Assembly: GCA_031283665.1 (NCBI GenBank)
Contig: JAITBJ010000039.1
Coordinates: 1 to 8,856, forward strand
Direction: 5' to 3'
Source of the DNA: Candidatus Opitulatrix cubana
GTDB taxonomy: Bacteria > Actinomycetota > Actinomycetes > Actinomycetales > Bifidobacteriaceae
DNA length: 8,856 nt
Made by a program: the position numbers and the translations under genes. Under the pieces are notes generated by a model. That model had not been told where the DNA came from. It did not search any database and saw only the letters and a list, made by a program, of their open reading frames with translations. Every line of letters begins with the position of its first letter. The stretch's first letter is position 1. Below, piece after piece: positions 1 to 5,917 of the stretch.

Positions 1-43
1 CCGTAAAGTCAAAACTCGAATCTATTATTAAACTTAAACTCAT
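1..43 (-). CDS. tsaB: TsaB N-terminus (partial, cut by window edge)
   Basis: Only the first 14 codons are present. Read on the minus strand from ATG at 43, they give MSLSLIIDSSFDFT. This matches the usual opening of TsaB, a short hydrophobic strand followed by a D-(T/S)-S turn (IIDSS here). TsaB is the inactive kinase-fold partner of TsaD in N6-threonylcarbamoyladenosine (t6A) tRNA modification. The start overlaps the tsaE stop as ATGA, which implies translational coupling. A good Shine-Dalgarno (AGAGGG) lies 6-7 bases upstream inside tsaE. Gene order tsaE-tsaB is common in bacteria and supports the call. The fragment is too short for a domain match, so the name rests on the motif plus the neighbour. 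Confidence 0.65.
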   Translation of the reverse strand, partial: MSLSLIIDSSFDFT

Positions 44-558
44 AAACGCCCTCTATCAGTTTTATATTCTATATTAAGTATACGCGTTTGGTTATCTGTA
101 ATTCCAGTTTCGCGAATAACGTTAATATGCACTAAAGCACCATCTAAAAACTGCAAAACTTTTTCTCCCCACTCAATTACAATTATAGACTTTTCACGGC
201 AACTTTCTAAATCTAATGATTCTAAATTATTATAAATATCTGCAGTGCTTTCGCCAAATCTATAAGCGTCTATATGAATAAAGTTTCCTACTTTTCCATT
301 TTCTAATTTCATTTTATAAACTCTTTCAAGAGTGAATGTAGGAGAAATTATAATATCTTGAACTCCTAAATGCTTTGCAAGATGCTTTGCAAAAGTAGTC
401 TTTCCTGCACCAAGTTTTCCAGATATTACTATAATAGTTCCTAGCTCTAAATCAGATGCAAACTCTTCGCAAAAATGGTCTAATTGAGAAAGCGATTCAA
501 TTTTAACAGTATCGTTTTTGCTTGTGTCAATTTTTGCAGTAGCAATTTTATTTGACAT
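40..558 (-). CDS. tsaE: TsaE, tRNA t6A biosynthesis ATPase
   Basis: 172-residue P-loop ATPase that works with TsaB and TsaD, transferring threonylcarbamoyl to A37 of ANN-decoding tRNAs in the cytoplasm. Visible family motifs are the Walker A GKLGAGKT (about 47-54), SPTF (72-75), HIDAYR (95-100) and the I-E-W strand (128-130). The length is typical to slightly long, with a lysine/threonine-rich N-terminal lead of about 20 residues. The ATG at 558 is chosen because GGA lies six bases upstream and the overlap with the alr stop is short (11 bases). An in-frame ATG at 618 would add 20 residues but lies 71 bases inside alr. The gene sits between alr and tsaB with overlapping ends, so all three are likely translated from one message. 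The identification is secure; only the exact start carries some doubt. Confidence 0.93.
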   Translation of the reverse strand: MSNKIATAKIDTSKNDTVKIESLSQLDHFCEEFASDLELGTIIVISGKLGAGKTTFAKHLAKHLGVQDIIISPTFTLERVYKMKLENGKVGNFIHIDAYRFGESTADIYNNLESLDLESCREKSIIVIEWGEKVLQFLDGALVHINVIRETGITDNQTRILNIEYKTDRGRL

Positions 559-1774
559 ATTTTTTCCATTCGCCCAAAGCAGATTTGCCTTTATAAACTC
601 TTGGAACTCTATCACCAATGCTAGTTATAACATTATACCCTATAGTGCCCACCATTTTTGCAAAATCATCAGCTGTAAAACTTCCACCATTTTCCCCTGC
701 TCCAAAAAACTCAACACTATCCCCTGGTTTTTCGCTTGCCCCAGAGCCTAAATCATAAAGTATTTGGTCCATACAAACGCTTCCTACGCTACTTATTGCA
801 TTTCCAGATGCTACTGAATAACTTTTGATATTGTTATTTTCCACCCATCGCAATCCATCAGCATATCCAAGCGGCACCACACCTATTTTAGTATCTGATT
901 TTGTAATATATTTATGTCCATATGAAACACCTTGATAAGCTTTATAATCTTTTACAGATGAAAATTTCCCCACTAACTTCATAGCAGGGCAAAATCCTAA
1001 CTCCTTTATATTTATGCTGTCAATAGTTTTTAGGCCGTAAGCTAATATGCCCGGTCTTACCATATCAAACGCCCATTCAGGCTTTGTTAGGCATATTGCA
1101 GAGCTTGCTATATGCTTTAGCGGCATATTGTCTACACCATTATATTCAATATATTTATCTACAAAACTGCAATATGCCTTATAATGCTTTTCATTTGCAG
1201 GATGCTCTGGAATATCTGCCATAGCAAAATGAGTCCATAAACCTTTTATATCAAAGCAGTCTTTATATTTATTTACCGCTTGAAAGCATTTATCAAAGTC
1301 GTCTGAAGCAAACCCATCTCTTCCAAACTCTATATCCATTTTAAGATGGATTTTTGCTTTTTTTATATTAGACTTTTTTGACAAAAATGCTTTTTTGCCT
1401 GCACCTTTTACGGCCTTAGCAATCTCTTCAATAGCCCAAAATGAACCCACCGAAAGCTCTATATCTTTTTCAATTGCTTCCGTAAAAGGTGCATCAGGCG
1501 TATACAGCCAAGACAATATATTTGGAGACGGTTTTATATTTGCGTCTGCCAATTTTATTGCCTCTGTTAGCTGCGCTGTTCCTAAATATGTAGCACCGCC
1601 TTTTAGGATTGCTAAAGCACTTGGAATCAGTCCGTGTCCATAAGCATTAGCTTTCACCACACCTAAAATCTGTGGTTTATCACCAACTAATTTTCTGACT
1701 TGTCTAGTATTATTTATAATTTTTTCTAAGTCTATTTCTGCAAAACCTGGATAATAGGAATTAGAATTATCCAT
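548..1774 (-). CDS. alr: Alanine racemase
   Basis: 408-residue PLP-dependent fold-type III enzyme that interconverts L- and D-alanine and supplies D-Ala for peptidoglycan. The PLP-binding lysine is K41 in VVKANAYGHG. The catalytic tyrosine of the other subunit's face is Y285 in SYGHKY. Other family blocks are GRDGF (151-155), THFAMAD (181-187), MVRPGILAYG (238-247), PLGYADG (301-307) and CMDQ (334-337). The TIM-barrel half and the C-terminal beta domain are both complete. It is somewhat longer than the common 370-390 residues, mainly through a lysine-rich insert at about 127-142. The start at 1774 has AGG seven bases upstream, and that AGG overlaps the stop codon of fhaA, leaving only 8 bases between the genes. 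The alr stop lies inside the tsaE start region, so alr is an internal operon gene. Confidence 0.97.
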   Translation of the reverse strand: MDNSNSYYPGFAEIDLEKIINNTRQVRKLVGDKPQILGVVKANAYGHGLIPSALAILKGGATYLGTAQLTEAIKLADANIKPSPNILSWLYTPDAPFTEAIEKDIELSVGSFWAIEEIAKAVKGAGKKAFLSKKSNIKKAKIHLKMDIEFGRDGFASDDFDKCFQAVNKYKDCFDIKGLWTHFAMADIPEHPANEKHYKAYCSFVDKYIEYNGVDNMPLKHIASSAICLTKPEWAFDMVRPGILAYGLKTIDSINIKELGFCPAMKLVGKFSSVKDYKAYQGVSYGHKYITKSDTKIGVVPLGYADGLRWVENNNIKSYSVASGNAISSVGSVCMDQILYDLGSGASEKPGDSVEFFGAGENGGSFTADDFAKMVGTIGYNVITSIGDRVPRVYKGKSALGEWKKYVK

Positions 1775-1782
1775 TAAAAAAC

Positions 1783-2466
1783 CTAGTTTTTGGAATGAAA
1801 AATTATTTTTGAACGGCCTATAGTTATCGTGTTTCCATTTAGCAAAAGTGCATCAGCGGTCAAATGGTCTTCCACTCTCATACCATTAGTAGACCCTAAA
1901 TCTTTAGCAATCACGCCATTAGAAGTAATCTCAAATTGAATATGCTTTCTTGAAACGCTTGTGTCATCTACTACTATATCAGCCTCAGATGAGCGCCCAA
2001 CAGTAGTGATAGTTTTTGTCAAAGGATAGCGTCTATCATTCACATCTATCATATATTCTGTTTTAGGTGAGGTCATCACCACTTCTTCTTTATTCTCCAC
2101 TTTTGGAGATGATATTTTGAAATCGCCCTTTTCAAGTTCCACATTTTCTTCAAAAATCACTTTTACTGCAGCTGAAAAAGAATAGCCCTGTGATTGAGCA
2201 TAATCTGTTATTTCCATAGCTAAATCATCAGCAAAATTGACTGATCCCCAGCTTTCTACAGTATCAAAATCAGCTGTTGACAAAATTATATGATATTGAT
2301 TTGGAACGAGTTTTTTCTCTATAGAGATAGAAACCATTTTTGAGTCTACCTCTTTTTTTAAAGCTGTTACTAATTCAACAGGCTTCAGCTCTTTAGACCC
2401 AAAATGCGAAAACACTTTATTAAACAGCTTTTCAGATGACTGTTCAAACTTATCTAATACGCCCAT
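1783..2466 (-). CDS. fhaA: FhaA-like protein: DUF3662 plus FHA domain
   Basis: 227 residues with two domains. The DUF3662 (FhaA N-terminal) domain spans about 1-110. It opens with the typical MGVLDKFEQ and contains KPVELVTALKKE and VPNQYHIILS. A short polar linker leads to an FHA domain at about 140-227. Its phosphothreonine-binding residues are all present: VGRS (156-159), SVSRKH (170-175) and STNG (192-195). In mycobacteria FhaA is phosphorylated by PknB and binds cell-wall factors such as MviN; a similar cell-wall or division role here is inference. The linker is far shorter than that of the 527-residue Mycobacterium protein. The start at 2466 is preferred over the in-frame ATG at 2502 because AGAAAGG lies six bases upstream and the family begins at this Met. 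It is the first gene of the fhaA-alr-tsaE-tsaB operon. Confidence 0.9.
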   Translation of the reverse strand: MGVLDKFEQSSEKLFNKVFSHFGSKELKPVELVTALKKEVDSKMVSISIEKKLVPNQYHIILSTADFDTVESWGSVNFADDLAMEITDYAQSQGYSFSAAVKVIFEENVELEKGDFKISSPKVENKEEVVMTSPKTEYMIDVNDRRYPLTKTITTVGRSSEADIVVDDTSVSRKHIQFEITSNGVIAKDLGSTNGMRVEDHLTADALLLNGNTITIGRSKIIFHSKN

Positions 2467-2478
2467 TATATACCTTTC

Positions 2479-2511
2479 TAAAGTTTGCAATAAAGTTTGC
2501 ATTAAACTTTA
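2479..2511. repeat. Direct plus inverted repeat in fhaA leader
   Basis: Reading the plus strand, taaagtttgca occurs at 2479-2489 and again at 2491-2501, one base apart. An inverted arm aaacttta at 2504-2511 pairs perfectly with taaagttt at 2491-2498 across a 5-base loop (gcatt). The result is three copies of an 8-base half-site, two direct and one inverted, ending 12 bases before the fhaA start. It is AT-rich and lacks a following U-tract on the minus strand, so it does not look like a terminator. An operator for a dimeric regulator or an RNA hairpin in the leader are both possible. The repeat is directly visible; its function is inference. Confidence 0.6.
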
Positions 2512-2522
2512 CAATTTAATCT

Positions 2523-2531
2523 AGTTTATCA
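2523..2531 (-). promoter_or_regulatory. Possible extended -10 promoter for fhaA operon
   Basis: On the minus strand the sequence reads TGATAAACT, an extended -10 (TGn before TAAACT). It would start transcription around 2516, placing the repeat at 2479-2511 in the leader. No convincing -35 lies at the right distance. The channel gene farther right uses the same TGnTAAACT form with a proper -35, which supports this box. An alternative pairing is TTGAAA (2558-2563 on the minus strand) with TAAATC (2535-2540) at a 17-base spacing. Confidence 0.35.
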
Positions 2532-2597
2532 CGAGATTTACGGGGCTCGAGGCAGGTTTTCAACAATTGCCCTATTTTCACATAACTTTCACAACCC

Positions 2598-2626
2598 TTG
2601 ACTTTTTGAAAAGCAGCATATATTCT
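2598..2626 (+). promoter_or_regulatory. Promoter of tadZ-tadABC operon
   Basis: A -35 box TTGACT (2598-2603) and a -10 box TATTCT (2621-2626) are separated by exactly 17 bases. A -10 box normally starts transcription 6-7 bases downstream, which here falls on the A of the ATG at 2633. This is the usual arrangement for leaderless mRNAs, which are frequent in actinobacteria. It also argues against the in-frame TTG start at 2567, which would put the promoter inside the coding region. Confidence 0.6.
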
Positions 2627-2632
2627 AAATAT

Positions 2633-3616
2633 ATGAACTGGGATATGAAAATAGCAGACGATTTATGTTTTGATGCACCCATGCAAAATAATGCATCTAC
2701 GCAACTTACGCAAAAAGTTGATATGCTTGCGCAGGCAGAACCAAAGCACTTATCTAATCAAGAAGCAATTCCTAACATTCAGGATTTCTCCTTGCAATCC
2801 ACTATTATCGAACAGCCAATTCCTACCCCACAACCTACTATTGCCGAACAGCCAAACTTTCTAAACGCACAACCCTTAAATACACAAACCTTAAACACGC
2901 AAAACTTTTCAAATCAGCAGCTAGGAAAAACCATCGCCATAGTTGGCGCAAACGGAGGAATTGGCACCACTCTTTTTTCTATATGCCTTTCTATCTATTT
3001 ATCAAAAACTGCTAACACTATACTTGTAGATGGAATGGCAGGGGGAAGCGGTTTAGATATTGCACTTGGTTTAGAAAATAAAACAGGCATTAGAATGTGT
3101 GATTTAGTTAATGCAGATGGCAAAATACCTGCTGAACGGCTTTTTACTCAAGCAATAGATTATAACGGATTAAAGGTGCTAAGCTCCACATACACAAATC
3201 CTGTTTTTCCGGAATCTAGCATCTTTGCAAACATTTTAACACAATTGAAATCTGTTTCACCAATCACAATTATTGACACACCCCGTGATAGATTATCTGA
3301 TCCAAATTTTTTAAATGCTCTTGACAAAATAATTATTGTTACTCCAAATAATATACAAGGATTAAGCGCTGCATCAGCAATATCGAATCTAGCAGGCGAA
3401 AAGCAAAAAGGTATTATAGTTTTCAAAATACATAGTTTCAAAAATATAAAACTCTTTCAAGATAATGAAATTCAAAAATATCTAAATGTAGACATTTTGG
3501 GACAGTTAAAAATAGACTCTTATATAAAAGCATCTTTAGAAAGCGGTATGCCATTAGAGGTAAAAAAGAATAGTGAAATATCAAAATTATGTGAAAGAGT
3601 ATCGGGGGCGTTTTAG
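2633..3616 (+). CDS. TadZ/CpaE-like (Ssd-type) MinD-family protein
   Basis: 327 residues. The first ~95 form a low-complexity linker rich in Gln, Asn, Pro and Thr. The rest is a ParA/MinD-type domain: GANGGIGTT (105-113), a VDGMAGGSGLDIALGLE strand-loop (132-148), IIDTPRD (213-219) and IIIVTP. The P-loop lacks the lysines of a working deviant Walker A (GG-I-G-T-T where KGGVGKTT is usual), as in actinobacterial Ssd/CpaE-like proteins that sit beside tadA. In Tad systems TadZ/CpaE places the machine in the cell; applying this here is inference. ATG 2633 is chosen because it lies six bases after the -10 box and no Shine-Dalgarno is seen. ATG 2645 is the alternative. The stop directly abuts the tadA ATG, so the two genes are coupled. 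Confidence 0.82.
   Translation: MNWDMKIADDLCFDAPMQNNASTQLTQKVDMLAQAEPKHLSNQEAIPNIQDFSLQSTIIEQPIPTPQPTIAEQPNFLNAQPLNTQTLNTQNFSNQQLGKTIAIVGANGGIGTTLFSICLSIYLSKTANTILVDGMAGGSGLDIALGLENKTGIRMCDLVNADGKIPAERLFTQAIDYNGLKVLSSTYTNPVFPESSIFANILTQLKSVSPITIIDTPRDRLSDPNFLNALDKIIIVTPNNIQGLSAASAISNLAGEKQKGIIVFKIHSFKNIKLFQDNEIQKYLNVDILGQLKIDSYIKASLESGMPLEVKKNSEISKLCERVSGAF
2801..2855 (+). repeat. Diverged 19-base direct repeat in tadZ linker
   Basis: Copies at 2801-2819 and 2837-2855 match at 17 of 19 bases and are 36 bases apart, in frame. They encode (S/P)TI(I/A)EQP twice. This points to the linker having grown by duplication. Confidence 0.7.
2861..2905 (+). repeat. Three tandem 15-base units in tadZ linker
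   Basis: Units at 2861-2875, 2876-2890 and 2891-2905 encode the pentapeptide LN(A/T)QX three times (LNAQP, LNTQT, LNTQN). The unit is a whole number of codons, so gain or loss of a copy would keep the frame. It resembles a small VNTR just before the ATPase-like domain. Confidence 0.75.
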
Positions 3617-4720
3617 ATGTTAACACAAGTAGACAAAATAATAAATAACACACGCGAGCAGTTAGCAAATGATAATAATGCTGATTCAGGCAAGTTTGAT
3701 ATTTATAAAAATGTGAATGAAAATAATATAATCGGATCAAACTCTGTTTCGAAAATAGTAGATGCTGTGAATGCTGATATTTTAGGATTAGGACCTTTGC
3801 AGTTTCTATCGGAAATACCAGGCGTAACAGATATAGTAGTAAACGGACCTAATAATGTTTGGATAGACAGAGGAAACGGAATGGAAAAGGCAAAAGTGGA
3901 GCCTGGAAAAATAGATACTCCTGAAAAATTAAGAGATTTTGCTTTCCGCTTAGCAGTGCTTGCAGGAGCTCGTTTAGATGATTCTGCTCCTATAGTAGAC
4001 GGTCAGCTGCCTCAGGGGTTCAGACTTCACGCGGTAATTGAGCCGCTATGCGAAAGCGGAGCACTAATTAGCATTAGAATACCCTCAAACAGGACTTTTA
4101 CTTTTGACCAATTCATTGAAAACGGCACAATTGAAAATGAATGGGCAGATATAATAAAGCAGTTTATAAAGGCTAAGAAAAATATAATTATAACAGGTGC
4201 TACAGGCTCAGGAAAGACCACACTACTTTCTGCACTAATTAGCATAATAGAGCCTGAAGAAAGAATACTGTGTATTGAAGAATCAAAAGAGATTCAAACT
4301 AATATACATCCTCATATAATTTCTATGTGTGCAAAAAAAGCTAATATAGAGGGGCTTGGAGAAATCACACTGCAGCAGCTAGTAAAAGCGTCTCTTAGAA
4401 TGAGACCTGATAGACTTCTTTTAGGTGAAGCACGAGGACCTGAAATAGTAGATTTGCTAATTGCGCTTAACACCGGTCATAAAGGAGGAATTGCCACACT
4501 TCATGCAAATGATGCTTCTAGTGCACCATCTAGACTTGAAGCACTTGGCTCGCTTGCAGGACTAGACCCAAGGGCGCTTTGTGCTCAAGCAATTAGCGCT
4601 ATTGACATTATTTTGCATATAGATAGGCTGAAAAGTGGTAGAAAGCTAACTCAAATCGCTAAACTAACTCAAACAAGTGATTATCGCTTAGGAGTGGAAA
4701 TAATGCAATCATCAAAATAG
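3617..4720 (+). CDS. tadA: TadA/CpaF-type secretion ATPase
   Basis: 367-residue cytoplasmic ATPase of the Tad (type IVc pilus) family, which drives fibre assembly or secretion as a hexamer. The N-terminal domain carries the family block GLGPLQFL..IPGVTDIVVN (57-76). The core has Walker A GATGSGKT (194-201), an Asp-box strand CIEESKEI (219-226, with Glu-Glu-Ser where most relatives have Glu-Asp), Walker B DRLLLGEARGPE (265-276) and His box GGIATLHAND (290-299). All residues needed for ATP binding and hydrolysis appear intact. It is shorter than proteobacterial CpaF because the long N-terminal extension is missing, as in actinobacterial versions. The ATG follows the tadZ stop with no gap, and the Shine-Dalgarno (GGGGG, 8 bases upstream) lies inside tadZ. 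Platform genes tadB and tadC follow. Confidence 0.95.
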   Translation: MLTQVDKIINNTREQLANDNNADSGKFDIYKNVNENNIIGSNSVSKIVDAVNADILGLGPLQFLSEIPGVTDIVVNGPNNVWIDRGNGMEKAKVEPGKIDTPEKLRDFAFRLAVLAGARLDDSAPIVDGQLPQGFRLHAVIEPLCESGALISIRIPSNRTFTFDQFIENGTIENEWADIIKQFIKAKKNIIITGATGSGKTTLLSALISIIEPEERILCIEESKEIQTNIHPHIISMCAKKANIEGLGEITLQQLVKASLRMRPDRLLLGEARGPEIVDLLIALNTGHKGGIATLHANDASSAPSRLEALGSLAGLDPRALCAQAISAIDIILHIDRLKSGRKLTQIAKLTQTSDYRLGVEIMQSSK

Positions 4721-4736
4721 TAAACTCTCTAATATA

Positions 4737-5387
4737 ATGACAACTGTATTTTTATTCACACTTTTTTTGTATTTAACAGCTTGGACACCAAGACGATTTT
4801 CTCCATTTGAAAAGGTGATAGCGCAAAATAAAAATGCTAGCGAAATTGACCAGACCGGTGAAAAAAATTCAACACCTCTTGAAGTTTTAGATCTTTTAGC
4901 ACAGTATCTAAAAGTGGAGCCTAACACTCTAAAAGCGTTTGAAAAAGTCTTTTACAAAAATATAGACCTAGAAAATGTGAACGAGGTAACAGATGCTTTT
5001 TATAAAAAATGCTCCTCATATTCTAAAAAAAATCATATCAAATTAGCAGCTCTAAACACTGTGCTATCTATAAGAGTTTCTAATACTCTAGGAGTTCCAC
5101 TATATAAAACTCTTTTGAGAACAAAAAAGAGCTTATCCGATGAAATAGAAACAATGAATACTTGGAAAATGACAACAGCAGGGCCTAGAACCACAGCAAG
5201 GATTTTGCAATGTCTGCCTCTATTAGGCATTTTCATAGGATTTTTATTTGGAGTAAACCCTTTAGCAGTGTTCATAGATATGAGATTTGGAACTGCTATT
5301 TTTGTTATTGGCCTAGCACTAAATATAGCCGGTATGCGATTGGTGAAATCTATGGAGAGGAAAATATGGAAGCAGTTTTATTTCTAA
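4737..5387 (+). CDS. tadB: TadB-like platform protein (T2SSF family)
   Basis: 216-residue inner-membrane protein, probably the TadB platform subunit on which TadA acts. Residues 3-16 form a membrane segment. A polar, helical middle region (about 45-145) fits a single T2SSF domain with the characteristic T-A-G-P-R-T step (147-152). Two closely spaced hydrophobic segments follow at about 155-173 and 184-203, ending in a basic tail. This is short against the roughly 280-320 residues of proteobacterial TadB. No Shine-Dalgarno precedes the ATG, which is 16 bases after the tadA stop. The reading frame has a stop at 4701-4703 and no other start before 4737, so this start is forced unless GTG/TTG is used further in. 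The name is by fold and position; the TadB and TadC assignments could be exchanged. Confidence 0.8.
   Translation: MTTVFLFTLFLYLTAWTPRRFSPFEKVIAQNKNASEIDQTGEKNSTPLEVLDLLAQYLKVEPNTLKAFEKVFYKNIDLENVNEVTDAFYKKCSSYSKKNHIKLAALNTVLSIRVSNTLGVPLYKTLLRTKKSLSDEIETMNTWKMTTAGPRTTARILQCLPLLGIFIGFLFGVNPLAVFIDMRFGTAIFVIGLALNIAGMRLVKSMERKIWKQFYF
5354..5360 (+). promoter_or_regulatory. Ribosome binding site deciding the tadC start
   Basis: GGAGAGG lies five bases before ATG 5366, inside the end of tadB. It is the strongest Shine-Dalgarno in the Tad operon and shows that the in-frame upstream extension to 5210 is not used. Confidence 0.8.
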
Positions 5388-5908
5388 CTACATCACTATA
5401 TTTGCTCTTTTCAAATCAAAATAGTAAAAGCTCCTCGCATTTTGAAATGAGCTTCAAAAGGATGAACAACCCTTTTGAAAAGCACACATTTGACACGAGC
5501 TTAATTATGGAATTAGTTCTCTCTTCAATAGGAAGAGGGATTTCAATACCTAGAAGTCTTGAGGTGATAGGAGCATCTATGGAAAACAAAACTGGAAAAG
5601 AGTTGCAAATAATTTCACGAAAATTGAAGCTTGGAAACACTTGGTCCTTTTCTTGGAAAGGCTGCTCTAAATCCCTTACTTATATAGAGTCTTCACTAGA
5701 AGATGCTTGGATTAACGGCTCATCACCCGAATCACTTATTAGACTCAAAATAGAGCAAATCAGAAAAGATAAACTCTATCGTGCTAAAACAGCAGGAGAA
5801 AAACTCGGAGTCAAAATAGTAATACCACTAGGGCTTTGCTTTTTACCTAGTTTTATATTTATCGGGATTTTACCCGTAATACTATCTATGGTAAATAATC
5901 TGCTTTAG
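5366..5908 (+). CDS. tadC: TadC-like platform protein (T2SSF family)
   Basis: 180-residue membrane protein, second T2SSF family member of the operon. There is an N-terminal hydrophobic segment (about 3-16), then a soluble helical region. That region holds the family-like stretch LIMELVLSSIGRGISIPRSL (46-65) and a lysine-rich helix before A-G-E-K-L-G-V (143-149). A long hydrophobic C-terminus (about 150-177) carries the L-G-L-C-F-L-P-S-F signature typical of TadC C-termini. It overlaps tadB by 22 bases. It is about half to two thirds the length of proteobacterial TadC, with one T2SSF domain. No flp, tadE, tadF or prepilin peptidase gene follows; the stop is 9 bases from the convergent channel gene. 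Function as the TadB partner is inferred from family and context. Confidence 0.8.
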   Translation: MEAVLFLTTSLYLLFSNQNSKSSSHFEMSFKRMNNPFEKHTFDTSLIMELVLSSIGRGISIPRSLEVIGASMENKTGKELQIISRKLKLGNTWSFSWKGCSKSLTYIESSLEDAWINGSSPESLIRLKIEQIRKDKLYRAKTAGEKLGVKIVIPLGLCFLPSFIFIGILPVILSMVNNLL

Positions 5909-5917
5909 AGCTAGTTT

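Noticed and set aside
559..618. 20-residue longer TsaE start
   Set aside because: It overlaps alr by 71 bases and shows no better ribosome site; the ATG at 558 fits operon spacing.
2467..2502. 12-residue longer FhaA start
   Set aside because: It lies within the repeat and before AGAAAGG; FhaA proteins begin at the MGVLDKFE position.
2567..2632. TTG-initiated 22-residue extension of the TadZ-like protein
   Set aside because: It would run through a well-spaced -35/-10 promoter, has no ribosome site and adds sequence unlike the family.
3438..3740. Antisense open frame across the tadZ/tadA junction
   Set aside because: It lies opposite two strongly supported genes, has no recognisable domain and is of a kind expected by chance in AT-rich coding DNA.
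4733..4738. TATAAT box at the tadB start
   Set aside because: It overlaps the ATG itself and has no -35 at a workable distance; an internal promoter would start within the gene.
5210..5365. N-terminal extension of TadC into the tadB reading frame
   Set aside because: A strong Shine-Dalgarno sits at 5354-5360 before ATG 5366, and the extension lies over conserved TadB membrane segments.
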